Under the pieces are notes generated by a model. That model did not search any database and was not told the origin of the DNA. It was given only the letters and a program-made list of their open reading frames with translations. From Variovorax dokdonensis (GTDB taxonomy: Bacteria; Pseudomonadota; Gammaproteobacteria; Burkholderiales; Burkholderiaceae_C): a stretch of DNA of 64,000 nt. The translations under genes and the position numbers were made by a program. Positions 1-8,737 of this stretch are shown in pieces. The stretch lies in assembly GCF_030316895.1 (NCBI RefSeq), contig NZ_JASZYV010000001.1:682001-746000 (forward strand). Reading direction: 5' to 3'. Positions within the stretch are counted from its first letter, which is position 1; every line of letters begins with the position of its first letter.

Positions 1-2277
1 GTCGAGGTAGAAAGCGCCCAGGTCCTCGCTGCAATAGACCTGAAGCTTGGCCACCACCGGGTGGAACTCGTAGACCTTGTAGTGGGCCAGGATCTCGGCC
101 TGGAACTGCGCGGCACGGCTGAGCGCGTAGCGGTCGATCTCGAGCATTTCCTCCAGCGGAACGCAGTCGCGCGAGATGTCGAAGTCGCTGGTGTTGGCCA
201 GCAGAAAGCGCAGCGTGTTGCGGATGCGGCGATAGGCATCGACCACGCGCGCCAGGATCTTGTCGTCGCCAGCGATGTCGCCTGAATAGTCGCTCGCGGC
301 CACCCAAAGGCGGATGATCTCGGCCCCCAGCTTCTTGCTGACTTCCTGGGGATCGATGCCATTGCCCAGCGACTTGCTCATTTTGCGGCCCTGGCTGTCC
401 ACCGTGAACCCGTGCGTGAGCAGGCCGCGGTAGGGCGCGCGACCCTCCAGGGCGCATGCCAGCAGCAGCGAGGAGTGGAACCAGCCGCGGTGCTGGTCAT
501 GGCCTTCGAGGTACAGGTCGGCCTCGGGGCCGCTTTCGTGGTGAACGTTCGGATGGGTGCCGCGCAGCACATGGAAGAAGGTGGAGCCGGAATCGAACCA
601 CACCTCCAGGATGTCGGTGCTCTTGGTGTAGTTGGGCGCATCCTCCGCGCCCAGGATTTCTTCGGTGGTCACGCGGCTCCAGGCCTCGATGCCGCCTTGT
701 TCGACGATCGCGGCCGCCTGGTCGAGGATCTCCATCGTCCGCGGGTGCAACTCGCCCGAATCCTTGTGCAGGAAGAACGGGATCGGCACGCCCCAGCTCC
801 GCTGGCGCGAGATGCACCAATCGGGTCGGTTGGCGATCATGTCGTGCAGGCGGGCCTTGCCGTTTTCCGGGTAGAAGCCGGTCTGCTCGATGGCGGCGAG
901 CGCGAGCTGACGCAGCGTTTGCGCGGGCTTGTCGCCGGGCTTGGTGAAGACGCCTTCGCCTTCGTCCATGCGGATGAACCACTGCGCCGCGGCGCGGTAG
1001 ATGACGGGCGTCTTGTGGCGCCAGCAGTGCGGGTAGCTGTGCGTGATGACCTCGGTGCCGATCAGCCGATCGGCATCGCGCAGCGCCTGAATGATGACCG
1101 GCACCGCCTTCCAGATACTCTGGCCACCGAACAGCGGGAAGTCTGCCGCGTAGCTGCCGTTGCCCTGCACAGGGTTGAGGATCTCGTCGTAGGACAGTCC
1201 GTGCGCGATGCAGGAATTGAAATCCTCCAGGCCGTAGGCGGGCGAGGAATGGACGATGCCGGTACCGTCGTCGGCGGTGGCGTAGTCGGCCAGATAGACC
1301 GGCGACAGTCGGCGGTAGCCGGCATCCACGTCGTACAGCGGATGCTCGAACTCGAGGCCGCCCAGCTTTTCGCCTTTGACCGTGGCGAGCACCTTGCCGT
1401 CCAGCGCCCATCGGTTCATGCACATCTCGACCAGCGAAGCCGCGATCACCAACAATCCGCGTTCGGTGTCGACGAGGGCGTATTCGAGCTCGGGGTTGAG
1501 GTTGAGCGCCTGGTTGGCCGGGATCGTCCAAGCCGTGGTGGTCCAGATGACGACAAACGCGTCCTTGGCAAGGGACGGCAGGCCGAAGGCCGCCGCCAGG
1601 GCGGCAGGGTCATGCGCCTTGAAGGCAACATCCAGCGTCTGGCTCTTCTTGTCGGCGTATTCGATCTCGAACTCGGCCAGCGACGAGCCGCAGTCGAAGC
1701 ACCAGTACACGGGCTTGAGACCGCGGTAGACGAAGCCGCGCTCGATCACGCGCTTGAAGGCGCGGATCTCGCCCGCTTCGTTGGCGAAGTCCATCGTCTT
1801 GTAGGGGTGCGTCCACTCGCCCAGCACGCCCAGGCGCTGGAAGTCGACCATCTGCTGGGCGATCTGCTCCGTGGCATAGGCGCGGCTCTTGGCCTGCATT
1901 TCGTCGCGGCTCAGGTTGCGGCCATGCTTTTTCTCGATGGCGTTCTCGATGGGAAGGCCGTGGCAGTCCCAGCCGGGCACGTAGAGGGCGTCGAAGCCCT
2001 CGAGTTGGCGCGCCTTGGTGATCATGTCCTTGAGGATCTTGTTCACCGCGTGGCCCATGTGGATCTGGCCGTTGGCATACGGCGGTCCGTCATGCAGGAT
2101 GAACTTGGGCGCGCCGATTCGCGCGTCGCGCAGGCGTTGGTAACGCCCTTCGTCGTTCCATTGCTTGACCCAGCCCGGCTCACGCTTGGGCAGGTCACCG
2201 CGCATCGGGAAGGGCGTGTCCGGCAGGTTCAGCGTGGCGCGGTAGTCGGTGGTCGCGTCGTCAGGAGTTTCGGCCAT
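1..2277 (-). CDS. ileS: Isoleucyl-tRNA synthetase (3' end beyond window)
   Basis: Class I synthetase that charges tRNA-Ile with isoleucine in the cytoplasm. Reading leftward from the ATG at 2277, the first 759 residues are present without interruption; the C-terminal part lies outside the window (the family is about 930-960 residues). The HIGH-type motif is in [12 protein letters not shown] at residues 65-76 and KMSKS is at 632-636, followed by [17 protein letters not shown]. The region between them includes the CP1 editing domain. The gene lies downstream of ribF on the same strand, the usual ribF-ileS(-lspA) order of betaproteobacteria, with about 195 bases between them. Identification is secure from the motifs and continuous collinear sequence. 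Confidence 0.97.
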   Translation of the reverse strand, partial: MAETPDDATTDYRATLNLPDTPFPMRGDLPKREPGWVKQWNDEGRYQRLRDARIGAPKFILHDGPPYANGQIHMGHAVNKILKDMITKARQLEGFDALYVPGWDCHGLPIENAIEKKHGRNLSRDEMQAKSRAYATEQIAQQMVDFQRLGVLGEWTHPYKTMDFANEAGEIRAFKRVIERGFVYRGLKPVYWCFDCGSSLAEFEIEYADKKSQTLDVAFKAHDPAALAAAFGLPSLAKDAFVVIWTTTAWTIPANQALNLNPELEYALVDTERGLLVIAASLVEMCMNRWALDGKVLATVKGEKLGGLEFEHPLYDVDAGYRRLSPVYLADYATADDGTGIVHSSPAYGLEDFNSCIAHGLSYDEILNPVQGNGSYAADFPLFGGQSIWKAVPVIIQALRDADRLIGTEVITHSYPHCWRHKTPVIYRAAAQWFIRMDEGEGVFTKPGDKPAQTLRQLALAAIEQTGFYPENGKARLHDMIANRPDWCISRQRSWGVPIPFFLHKDSGELHPRTMEILDQAAAIVEQGGIEAWSRVTTEEILGAEDAPNYTKSTDILEVWFDSGSTFFHVLRGTHPNVHHESGPEADLYLEGHDQHRGWFHSSLLLACALEGRAPYRGLLTHGFTVDSQGRKMSKSLGNGIDPQEVSKKLGAEIIRLWVAASDYSGDIAGDDKILARVVDAYRRIRNTLRFLLANTSDFDISRDCVPLEEMLEIDRYALSRAAQFQAEILAHYKVYEFHPVVAKLQVYCSEDLGAFYLD

Positions 2278-2472
2278 GATGGTTCGTTCGAAGATGGCAT
2301 CCGGTGGGCCGGAGCGGCGCCGCCGGTAAGTTGGCGGGCCAGGGGTCGTTTGGCGAGCCGCCGACGCTGTCGCGTATGGCGCACTCGGGCTGGTCGGGAC
2401 TAACGGCGGAGAGACTCGCTCGGCAGGCGGGGGCGGTGTGCCCAGCGGGTGCCTAGGGAGACCGTCCGCCGC

Positions 2473-3498
2473 TCAAATTCGGTCGCGGGTGGTCTGCCGA
2501 TGCGTGGACGCGAAGAACGCACGCGCGTCGTCGCGATCCTTCGCGATGCCGGCCGTCAAGGCCTCGAGGCTGGTGTAGCGCAGCTCGTCGTGCAGTTTGT
2601 GCAGGAGTTCCACGCGGGCAATTTTACCGTAGGCCCCCTCGTCGCCCAGATGCGCCGGCCACTCGAGGCAATGCGTCTCAAGAAGCACCCGGCCGCCATT
2701 GACATCGTTCGCGTCGAGCGAAGGACGGACGCCCAGATTCGCAACGCCGGGCAGCGGTTCGTCCGAAAGCCCGTGAACCAGCACGGCGAAGATGCCGCTG
2801 GCGGCTGGCTTCCAGTGTTTGAAGCGCATGTTGAGGGTGCGAAATCCGTCCAGTCCGCCCGGCGTACTGGCCCCCAGTGCGCGCCCGAGCTTGCGTCCGT
2901 GAACGACGTGGCCGGAGATCGCATAGGGTCTTCCGAGCAGGGTCTGGGCAAGCGCCATGTCGCCAGCGGCCAGGGCTTCGCGCACTGCGGAACTGGAGAC
3001 GCGGCGACCATGCACCTCGTAGCTCATCATCCGGGCCACGTCGAAGCCGAGGCGCTCGCCGGCCTGGTCCAGCATGGCGTAGTCGCCCGCCCGCTTGGCA
3101 CCGAAGCGGAAATCGTCCCCCACCAGGACATAGCGTGCGCCCAGGCCGTCGACCAGCACGTCCTGGATGAACGCGTCGGGCGAGAGCGAGGCCAGCCGCG
3201 CGTCGAAGGGCAGAACCACGGTCTGGGCAACGCCGGAGGCCGCAAGTTCGCTGAGCTTGTCGCGCAGTGTGCCGATGCGCGCCGGTGCCAGCTCAGGCTT
3301 TCGCATGATCTGGGCGAAGTAGTCGCGCGGATGGGGCTCGAAGGTGAGCACGCAGCTCGCCACGCCGCGTTGCCGAGCCTCATTGGCAAGCAGCCCCAGC
3401 ATGGCCTGATGGCCGCGGTGTACGCCGTCGAAATTGCCGATGGTCAAGGCGCAAGCCTTGGCGACACCGGGGTGGCGAAATCCTCTGAAGATCTGCAT
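2473..3498 (-). CDS. ribF: Bifunctional riboflavin kinase / FAD synthetase
   Basis: A 341-residue enzyme that phosphorylates riboflavin to FMN and adenylylates FMN to FAD. The N-terminal nucleotidyltransferase domain shows GNFDGVHRGH (about residues 21-30) and the SSSAVRE stretch near residue 168. The C-terminal flavokinase domain begins at about residue 190 with GHVVHGRKLGRALG. The usual PTAN motif that follows is not seen as such. Instead a short insertion leads to GFRTLNMRF, which keeps the T-x-N spacing. The start at 3498 fits the family N-terminus. It is transcribed toward ileS and is divergent from the HNH nuclease gene, with 152 bases of shared upstream DNA. Confidence 0.96.
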   Translation of the reverse strand: MQIFRGFRHPGVAKACALTIGNFDGVHRGHQAMLGLLANEARQRGVASCVLTFEPHPRDYFAQIMRKPELAPARIGTLRDKLSELAASGVAQTVVLPFDARLASLSPDAFIQDVLVDGLGARYVLVGDDFRFGAKRAGDYAMLDQAGERLGFDVARMMSYEVHGRRVSSSAVREALAAGDMALAQTLLGRPYAISGHVVHGRKLGRALGASTPGGLDGFRTLNMRFKHWKPAASGIFAVLVHGLSDEPLPGVANLGVRPSLDANDVNGGRVLLETHCLEWPAHLGDEGAYGKIARVELLHKLHDELRYTSLEALTAGIAKDRDDARAFFASTHRQTTRDRI

Positions 3499-3650
3499 CG
3501 GCAGTTATGGTTTTGATAGCACGCCAAGCAAGGGTGATGGTCGATTGCAGGCGAGTTGTCATGAAAGCGGGGTAATATTGTGACGCGTTGCGACGAAACG
3601 TTTTGACTGTTCTCCCTTTTCTCTCGTCCATCGAGAAGGAGGCGTTGGTG

Positions 3651-4208
3651 GTGAAGGTGTTGAAGCTGTCGGCCCAAGGGCTGCCGCAATCCTGGATTTC
3701 GCTTGAACAAGCGGTGATTCACTACGCGGCGGAAGAAGTGCGCTGGGAGGTCGGTGCGCAGGTCGCCGTATTCCGCGGTGGGCACAATGCTGCCACCGGG
3801 CAGCAGTCGCAGATCGCCATCAACAGCATCATCGGCACCAAGGGCGTGCCCAAGATCAATCCGTTCGAGATGCGCCCCGGCCTCACGAACAGCAAGCTGT
3901 TCGCCCGCGACCGCAACATCTGCGCCTATTGCGGCGGTCATTTCGCCGACGAAGACCTCACGCGCGAGCACATTCGGCCTTACGCGCAAAACGGCGTCGA
4001 CACCTGGATGAACGTGGTCACTGCGTGCCGCGCTTGCAACCACCGCAAGGCGAATCGCACGCCCGAGCAGGCCGGCATGTCGCTGATCTACACGCCGTAT
4101 GTGCCGACACTGTGGGAAGACTTCATCTTGCGCAATCGGCGCATCCTGGCCGATCAGATGGAGTTCCTGAGCCGCGGCCTGCCGAAGTCGTCCCGCTTGC
4201 GGCACTAG
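3651..4208 (+). CDS. Stand-alone HNH endonuclease
   Basis: A 186-residue HNH-family nuclease. The zinc/HNH core is at residues 90-137: C91-x2-C94, the REHIRP histidine (H107), N121, C126-x2-C129 and the CNHRKANRTPE stretch (H131). I chose the GTG at 3651, giving a protein starting MKVLKLSAQG, because an AAGGAGG ribosome-binding site (3636-3642) sits 8 bases upstream. An in-frame ATG at 3588 would add 21 residues that look unlike the family. No methylase, toxin partner or mobile-element gene adjoins it. It sits between housekeeping genes, so it looks like a chromosomal HNH protein rather than a restriction enzyme or intron product. Its substrate is unknown. Confidence 0.85.
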   Translation: MKVLKLSAQGLPQSWISLEQAVIHYAAEEVRWEVGAQVAVFRGGHNAATGQQSQIAINSIIGTKGVPKINPFEMRPGLTNSKLFARDRNICAYCGGHFADEDLTREHIRPYAQNGVDTWMNVVTACRACNHRKANRTPEQAGMSLIYTPYVPTLWEDFILRNRRILADQMEFLSRGLPKSSRLRH

Positions 4209-4263
4209 CGACGATCCGGTGCCAGACCGGGGTGCTGCTCCCGATCCAGCAGAGCCGTTGGTG

Positions 4264-5472
4264 TCAGTGGAAGTAGCCCACGAAGCCGGTGATGATGGTG
4301 GCGTTCACGAAGTCGATGAACAGCGCGCCGACCATGGGCAGCACGAAGAAGGCCTTGACCGAGGCGCCATTGCGTGCGGTGAAGGCTTCCATGTTGGCCA
4401 TGGCATTGGGCGTCGCACCTAGCCCGAATCCGCAGTGGCCGGCTGCCAGCACGGCGGCGTCATAGTCGCGCCCCATCAGGTTGAAGGTCACGAAATAGGC
4501 GTACAGCCCCATGATCGTCGTCTGGACCAGGAGAATGATCAGCAGCGGTCCGGCGATATCCGCCAGTTCCCACAGCTTCATGGACATGAGCGCCATGCAC
4601 AGGAAGAACGAGAGCGAGATGTTGCCCGTCACTTCGATCTGCTTGACGGGCAGCGTGAGGTTGCGCCAGTCGATGATGTTGCGCAGCACGGCTGCCACGA
4701 GCATGGGGCCGATGTAGGCGGGCAGGGTGATGCCGAACTGCTTGACGAACGGCCCGAAGAACGAGCCTGCACCCATGGCGAAGACGATCAGCATCACCGC
4801 CTGCATGACGGTGCGCTGGTCGGTCACCTTGGTCTCGCGGGCGGTGGAGAGGTCTTTCTCGTAGAAGTCGGCGTCCGGTGACCCAGCCTGAAAGCGCACG
4901 CCCCGACGGCGTAGCAGCATGGTGCCGACCGGTCCGCCGATGAGGCAGCCGGTGACCAACCCCCAGGTCGAGGCAGCAATCGCAGCGGGCAATGCGGCGG
5001 TGGCGCCAGCCTGTTCAAGGATCGGGCCGAAGGCAGCAGAGGTGCCGTGGCCTCCGGTCAGCGACACTGAGCCAGCCGCAAGGCCTAGAAGCGGATGGAC
5101 ACCCAGTGCCGAAGCCAGCGCCACACCCATGCCGTTTTGAAGCACCACCAGCAACGTGGCGCAGACCAGGAACAGCACAACGCCGATGCCACCCTTCTTG
5201 AGCAGCTCGAAGCTGGCCGAAAAGCCGATGGTGGTGAAGAACACCATCATCAGCAGGTTGCGGATGTCGGCGTTGAAGGTGAATTCGAAACTTCCGGACT
5301 GATGACCCGCGAGGGCCACCAGTGAGAACACCAGCCCCCCGATCACAGGGCCCGGGATGAAGAAGCGCTCCAGCACGGCCACGCGCTTCTTGATGAATTC
5401 GCCCAATAACAGCAGTACGGCCGCAATGGCCAGCGTCTGGGCGATGTCGAGTTTGACGATCTCTTGCGTCAT
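4264..5472 (-). CDS. gltS: Sodium/glutamate symporter
   Basis: A 402-residue inner-membrane carrier that takes up glutamate with sodium (GltS/ESS family). The sequence is almost entirely hydrophobic helices. It contains the two pseudo-symmetric signature loops: SLTGGHGTSAAFGP in the first half and GHCGFGLGATPNAMANM in the second. The ATG at 5472 follows a GGGAGCG ribosome-binding site and gives the family's usual N-terminus (MTQEIVKLDIAQT) and length. It is a single gene; the next gene upstream on this strand belongs to the acyl-CoA dehydrogenase pair 164 bases away. Confidence 0.95.
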   Translation of the reverse strand: MTQEIVKLDIAQTLAIAAVLLLLGEFIKKRVAVLERFFIPGPVIGGLVFSLVALAGHQSGSFEFTFNADIRNLLMMVFFTTIGFSASFELLKKGGIGVVLFLVCATLLVVLQNGMGVALASALGVHPLLGLAAGSVSLTGGHGTSAAFGPILEQAGATAALPAAIAASTWGLVTGCLIGGPVGTMLLRRRGVRFQAGSPDADFYEKDLSTARETKVTDQRTVMQAVMLIVFAMGAGSFFGPFVKQFGITLPAYIGPMLVAAVLRNIIDWRNLTLPVKQIEVTGNISLSFFLCMALMSMKLWELADIAGPLLIILLVQTTIMGLYAYFVTFNLMGRDYDAAVLAAGHCGFGLGATPNAMANMEAFTARNGASVKAFFVLPMVGALFIDFVNATIITGFVGYFH

Positions 5473-5636
5473 GTTGCGCTCCCTTTTTTTGTCTCTCGTT
5501 GAATCGCCTTCTACCCTTTGGCGGGCGAAAGGCGCGGCCATTCTGGCACGGTCGACAAGTGCGGGAGCGCCGCCATGCTGGTCGGGCGGCAATGCCCTCG
5601 GCGCGCGGCGGCGCCGGGGCAGTCACGCAGGCTCAA

Positions 5637-6752
5637 TCAGGCGAATACGCCTGCGGTGTCCTGCATGCGCGAGGAGACTTCGCCCAGGTGATGGAGCGAA
5701 TCGCCAAAGGTCATTTCCAGCTGCGTGAGCTTTCGGAAGTAGTGGCTGGCGATGTACTCGTCCGTGACGCCGATACCGCCGTGAAGCTGCACGGCTTGCT
5801 GGCTGATGAAGCGCATCGATTGACCCAACTGATACTTGGCGCGGGCCATGGCCTGGCGCCGCTCGGCGGCCGGCGCGTTGAGCTTGAGGTTGGCGTAGTA
5901 GCTCATGGAGCGTGCCAGCTCCAACTGCATCTTCATGTCGGCGACCCGGTGGCGCAGCGCCTGGAAGGTGCCGATGAGAACGCCAAACTGCTTGCGGGTA
6001 TTCAGATACTCCACCGTGACGGCCAGCATCTTCTCCATCACGCCCACTGCCTCCGCGCATGTGGCGGCGATGCCGATGTCCACGGCATGCTCCAGCACGG
6101 GCAGGCCTTCCTGGGCGAGCAAGGTGGCGGAGGCGTTGTCGAACACGACCTCGGCGGCGCGGCTGCCGTCCTGTGTGCCGTAGCCACGTGCCGCTACCCC
6201 GCTGGCGGCGCGTTCCACCAGGAACATGGCGATGCGGCCATCTGCCTGCGCCGGGACCAGAAAGGCGTCGGCTTGATCGCCCACCGGAACGAGGCTCTTC
6301 GTGCCCGTCACGGTCCAGCCGTCGCCAGATTTTTTGGCGACGGCGGCGCAGACGTCGAGGCGATAGCGTGCCTTGCGCTCCTGATGGGCCAGCACGACGA
6401 TGGCCTGACCGCCAGCAATGCGGGGCAGCCAGTTGTCCTTGGTGTCTTCGTCCGCATGACCTGCCAGCACGGCGCCGGCGATCAGGCTTTGGACAAGCGG
6501 CTCGAGCACGATGCCGCGGCCCAGCTCTTCCATGACCACCATGCCTTCGACGGCGCCCATGCCCAGACCGCCTTCGTCTTCGGGAATGAACAGCCCACCC
6601 AGGCCCAATTCGGACAGCTCGTCCCACGCTTCGCGAGAGAAACCGCCCTCGGCCTCGATGCGGCGGCGGCGTTCGAAGTCGTAACCCTTTTCAACCCACT
6701 TGGCGACGGCGTCGCGCAGTTGCTGTTGGTCGTCGGAAAAATCGAAATCCAT
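5637..6752 (-). CDS. Acyl-CoA dehydrogenase, smaller partner of a pair
   Basis: A 371-residue FAD-dependent acyl-CoA dehydrogenase-fold protein. The N-terminal helical domain, the central beta domain (GWTVTGTKSLVPVGDQAD around residues 145-162) and the C-terminal helical domain with RKQFGVLIGTFQALRH and QLHGGIGVTDEY are all visible. The C-terminal motif that carries the catalytic glutamate in medium-chain enzymes (YEGT) is absent; the equivalent region reads MTFGDSLHHLG. It lies 14 bases downstream of a second acyl-CoA dehydrogenase, so the two are co-transcribed. Such unequal pairs (PimC/PimD and the actinobacterial steroid FadE pairs) form alpha2beta2 enzymes, and I infer the same here. The acyl substrate is not determinable. 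Confidence 0.88.
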   Translation of the reverse strand: MDFDFSDDQQQLRDAVAKWVEKGYDFERRRRIEAEGGFSREAWDELSELGLGGLFIPEDEGGLGMGAVEGMVVMEELGRGIVLEPLVQSLIAGAVLAGHADEDTKDNWLPRIAGGQAIVVLAHQERKARYRLDVCAAVAKKSGDGWTVTGTKSLVPVGDQADAFLVPAQADGRIAMFLVERAASGVAARGYGTQDGSRAAEVVFDNASATLLAQEGLPVLEHAVDIGIAATCAEAVGVMEKMLAVTVEYLNTRKQFGVLIGTFQALRHRVADMKMQLELARSMSYYANLKLNAPAAERRQAMARAKYQLGQSMRFISQQAVQLHGGIGVTDEYIASHYFRKLTQLEMTFGDSLHHLGEVSSRMQDTAGVFA

Positions 6753-6766
6753 TTGTTGTCTCCTTC

Positions 6767-7948
6767 TCAGCCCAAGACGGTTTGCGCGACGATGTTGCGC
6801 TGCACTTCGTTGGATCCACCGTAGATGGTGGTCTTGCGCATGTTGAAGTACGTGGATGCCAGCGGCGCCAGGTTGGGATGGCCGCCAGGGAAATCGCCCT
6901 GCCAGCCGGCTTCCATGGCCTCGCGGATGAGCGGCAGCGAGTAGGGGCCGCCGGCCAGCATCATCAGTTCCGAATAGCGCTGCTGGATCTCGCTGCCGCG
7001 AATCTTTAGCAGGCCGGCGATGTCCAGTGGGTTCTTGCCGGATTTTTCGGCCGAGAGCACCCGCAGAACGAGCATTTCAAGCGCGACGACGTCGACCTCG
7101 AGCTTGGCAATCTCGTCGCGAAAACGCGCGTCGTCCATGACGCCTTCCTGCCTGGCGATGCGCTTGAGGCGCTCCAGTTCGCGCTTGGCGCGGTTGACGT
7201 CTGCGATGTTGGTGCGCTCGTGCGAGAGCAGGTGCTTGGCGTAGGTCCAACCCTTGTTCTCTTCGCCGATCAGGTTCTCGACCGGGACCTCGACGTTGTC
7301 GAAGAACACATCGTTGACTTCGAAACCGCCGTCCATCAACTTGATGGGGCGCACGGTCACGCCGGGCGACTTCATGTCCAGAACGATGAAGCTGATGCCG
7401 GTCTGAGGCTTGCCCTCGGTGCTGGTGCGCACCAGGTTGAACATCCAGTCGCCATATTGACCAAGGGTGGTCCAGGTCTTCTGGCCGTTGATGATGTACT
7501 TGTCGCCTTTGCGTTCGGCACGGGTGCGAAGCGATGCCAGGTCCGAGCCCGAGCCTGGCTCGCTGTAGCCCTGGCTCCACCAGACTTCACCGCTGGCAAT
7601 GCCCGGCAGGAACCGCTTGTGCTGCTCGGCGTTGCCGAAGGCCATGATCACAGGCGCCACCATCACGGGGCCGAAGGGGATGATGCGCGGCGCGCCGGCC
7701 AGCGCAGTCTCTTCCTCGAACAAGTGCTTTTGCACAGCGGTCCAGCCCGGGCCGCCGAACTGCTTGGGCCAGCCGTAGCCCAGCCAACCCTTCTTGCCCA
7801 GGATCTTGGCCCAGTTCTGGAGGTCGTCGCGCGTCAGTTCGAGCGCGTTGTGGACCTTGTGGGAGATCTCTTTGGGAAGGTTTTCCGCAACCCAGGCGCG
7901 GACTTCTTCTCGGAACTTCTGTTCTTCAGGGGTAAAGGCCAAATCCAT
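6767..7948 (-). CDS. Acyl-CoA dehydrogenase, larger partner of a pair
   Basis: A 393-residue acyl-CoA dehydrogenase. QGYSEPGSGSDLASL (about residues 126-140) and NGQKTWTT form the flavin/substrate region, and TIYGGSNEVQRNIVAQ is the C-terminal FAD-binding motif. In that motif the catalytic glutamate of YEG-type enzymes is a glycine. A candidate base is E244 in SHERTNIA, the position used by isovaleryl-CoA dehydrogenase-type enzymes. It is first in a two-gene operon with the smaller dehydrogenase and is divergent from purN. The closest described type I can name is the pimeloyl-CoA dehydrogenase large subunit (PimC-like), but substrate specificity is inference. Confidence 0.9.
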   Translation of the reverse strand: MDLAFTPEEQKFREEVRAWVAENLPKEISHKVHNALELTRDDLQNWAKILGKKGWLGYGWPKQFGGPGWTAVQKHLFEEETALAGAPRIIPFGPVMVAPVIMAFGNAEQHKRFLPGIASGEVWWSQGYSEPGSGSDLASLRTRAERKGDKYIINGQKTWTTLGQYGDWMFNLVRTSTEGKPQTGISFIVLDMKSPGVTVRPIKLMDGGFEVNDVFFDNVEVPVENLIGEENKGWTYAKHLLSHERTNIADVNRAKRELERLKRIARQEGVMDDARFRDEIAKLEVDVVALEMLVLRVLSAEKSGKNPLDIAGLLKIRGSEIQQRYSELMMLAGGPYSLPLIREAMEAGWQGDFPGGHPNLAPLASTYFNMRKTTIYGGSNEVQRNIVAQTVLG

Positions 7949-7977
7949 GAGGACGTCTCCAGTGAATCCGTTTTTTT

Positions 7978-7997
7978 AGCACGCTCGTTCGCGTGCT
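7978..7997. promoter_or_regulatory. Inverted repeat in divergent purN/acyl-CoA dehydrogenase region
   Basis: AGCACGC and GCGTGCT form a perfect 7-base inverted repeat around a 6-base centre, preceded by a run of seven T. It lies 30 bases upstream of the dehydrogenase ATG and 40 bases upstream of the purN ATG. Its symmetry suits an operator for a dimeric repressor. The A/T run is on the wrong side for an intrinsic terminator in either direction. Which regulator binds, if any, cannot be told. Confidence 0.35.
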
Positions 7998-8036
7998 CGA
8001 GTCAGCCCGGTGACACCCAGGATAATCCCGGCCGGA

Positions 8037-8627
8037 ATGAACCAGAACATTGTGATCCTGATCTCGGGCGCCGGCTCCAACATGATGGCCGTCGTCAATG
8101 CCTCCCGCTGCGGCAACTGGGAGCGCAGATTCGGTGCGCGCGTTGCGGCGGTTATCAGCAACAAGGCCGACGCAGGCGGCCTGGCCTTGGCGCGCGAACA
8201 TGGGGTGAGTACCGCGGTGGTTTCGCACCGCGACTTCGAGTCCCGCGAATCGTTCGACGAAGCGCTGGCCGGCGTCATCGATGGCTATTCGCCCGCCCTG
8301 GTCGTGCTGGCGGGATTCATGCGCATCCTGACGCCCGGATTCGTGTCGCGCTACGAAGGGCGCCTGTTGAACATCCATCCGTCGCTGCTTCCCGCCTTTC
8401 CAGGGCTGGACACGCACCGCCGGGCGATCGAGGCGGGATGCCGTGTTGCTGGTGCCACGGTGCATCAGGTCACGGCTGAGCTCGACCATGGTCCGATCCT
8501 TGCCCAGGCCGTGGTCCCGATCCTTCCAGGCGACGACGCGCAAGAGTTGGCTGCCCGCGTCCTGTCACAGGAACACAGTCTGTACCCGCGAGCCATCGAG
8601 AACTATTTGGCAAGCATGGCGCGTTGA
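8037..8627 (+). CDS. purN: Phosphoribosylglycinamide formyltransferase
   Basis: Transfers a formyl group from 10-formyl-tetrahydrofolate to GAR, the third step of purine synthesis, in the cytoplasm. The 196-residue protein begins MNQNIVILISGAGSNM as expected for PurN. The catalytic residues are visible: N112 and H114 in LNIHPSLLPAFPG and D150 in ELDHGPI. A GTG at 8010 in the same frame would add nine residues, but the ATG at 8037 matches the family N-terminus. It stands alone, divergent from the acyl-CoA dehydrogenase operon. Confidence 0.95.
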   Translation: MNQNIVILISGAGSNMMAVVNASRCGNWERRFGARVAAVISNKADAGGLALAREHGVSTAVVSHRDFESRESFDEALAGVIDGYSPALVVLAGFMRILTPGFVSRYEGRLLNIHPSLLPAFPGLDTHRRAIEAGCRVAGATVHQVTAELDHGPILAQAVVPILPGDDAQELAARVLSQEHSLYPRAIENYLASMAR

Positions 8628-8638
8628 GGCTTTGGCGC

Positions 8639-8728
8639 TACAAACTCGTTCACGGAAAGAGGGTTGAAGTCTCCTGGCTCAGTAACAGTTTGTATTAGTC
8701 CCGTTAACATTTCGGCATCTCTTTTCCG
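8639..8728. repeat. Interleaved inverted repeats between purN and the M48 gene
   Basis: Two inverted repeats are interlaced. TACAAACT (8639-8646) pairs with AGTTTGTA (8687-8694). CGGAAAGAG (8653-8661) pairs with CTCTTTTCCG (8719-8728) with one bulged base. If transcribed this could fold as a pseudoknot-like element ending 10 bases before the M48 start. This is a sequence observation only; no known RNA family is recognised. Confidence 0.3.
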
Positions 8729-8737
8729 AGGTATTGC

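Noticed and set aside
412-2403. 663-codon plus-strand open frame over ileS
   Set aside because: It is antisense to an intact, motif-rich ileS. Long antisense frames are expected in GC-rich DNA, and the translation resembles no protein.
3556-3577. TTGTCA and TAATAT as a promoter for the HNH gene
   Set aside because: The spacing between the two hexamers is far below 16-18 bases. A -10-like box alone is not enough.
3651-4208. HNH gene as part of a homing or restriction system
   Set aside because: No methylase, intron boundary, reverse transcriptase or phage gene is adjacent, and it sits between housekeeping genes with normal composition.
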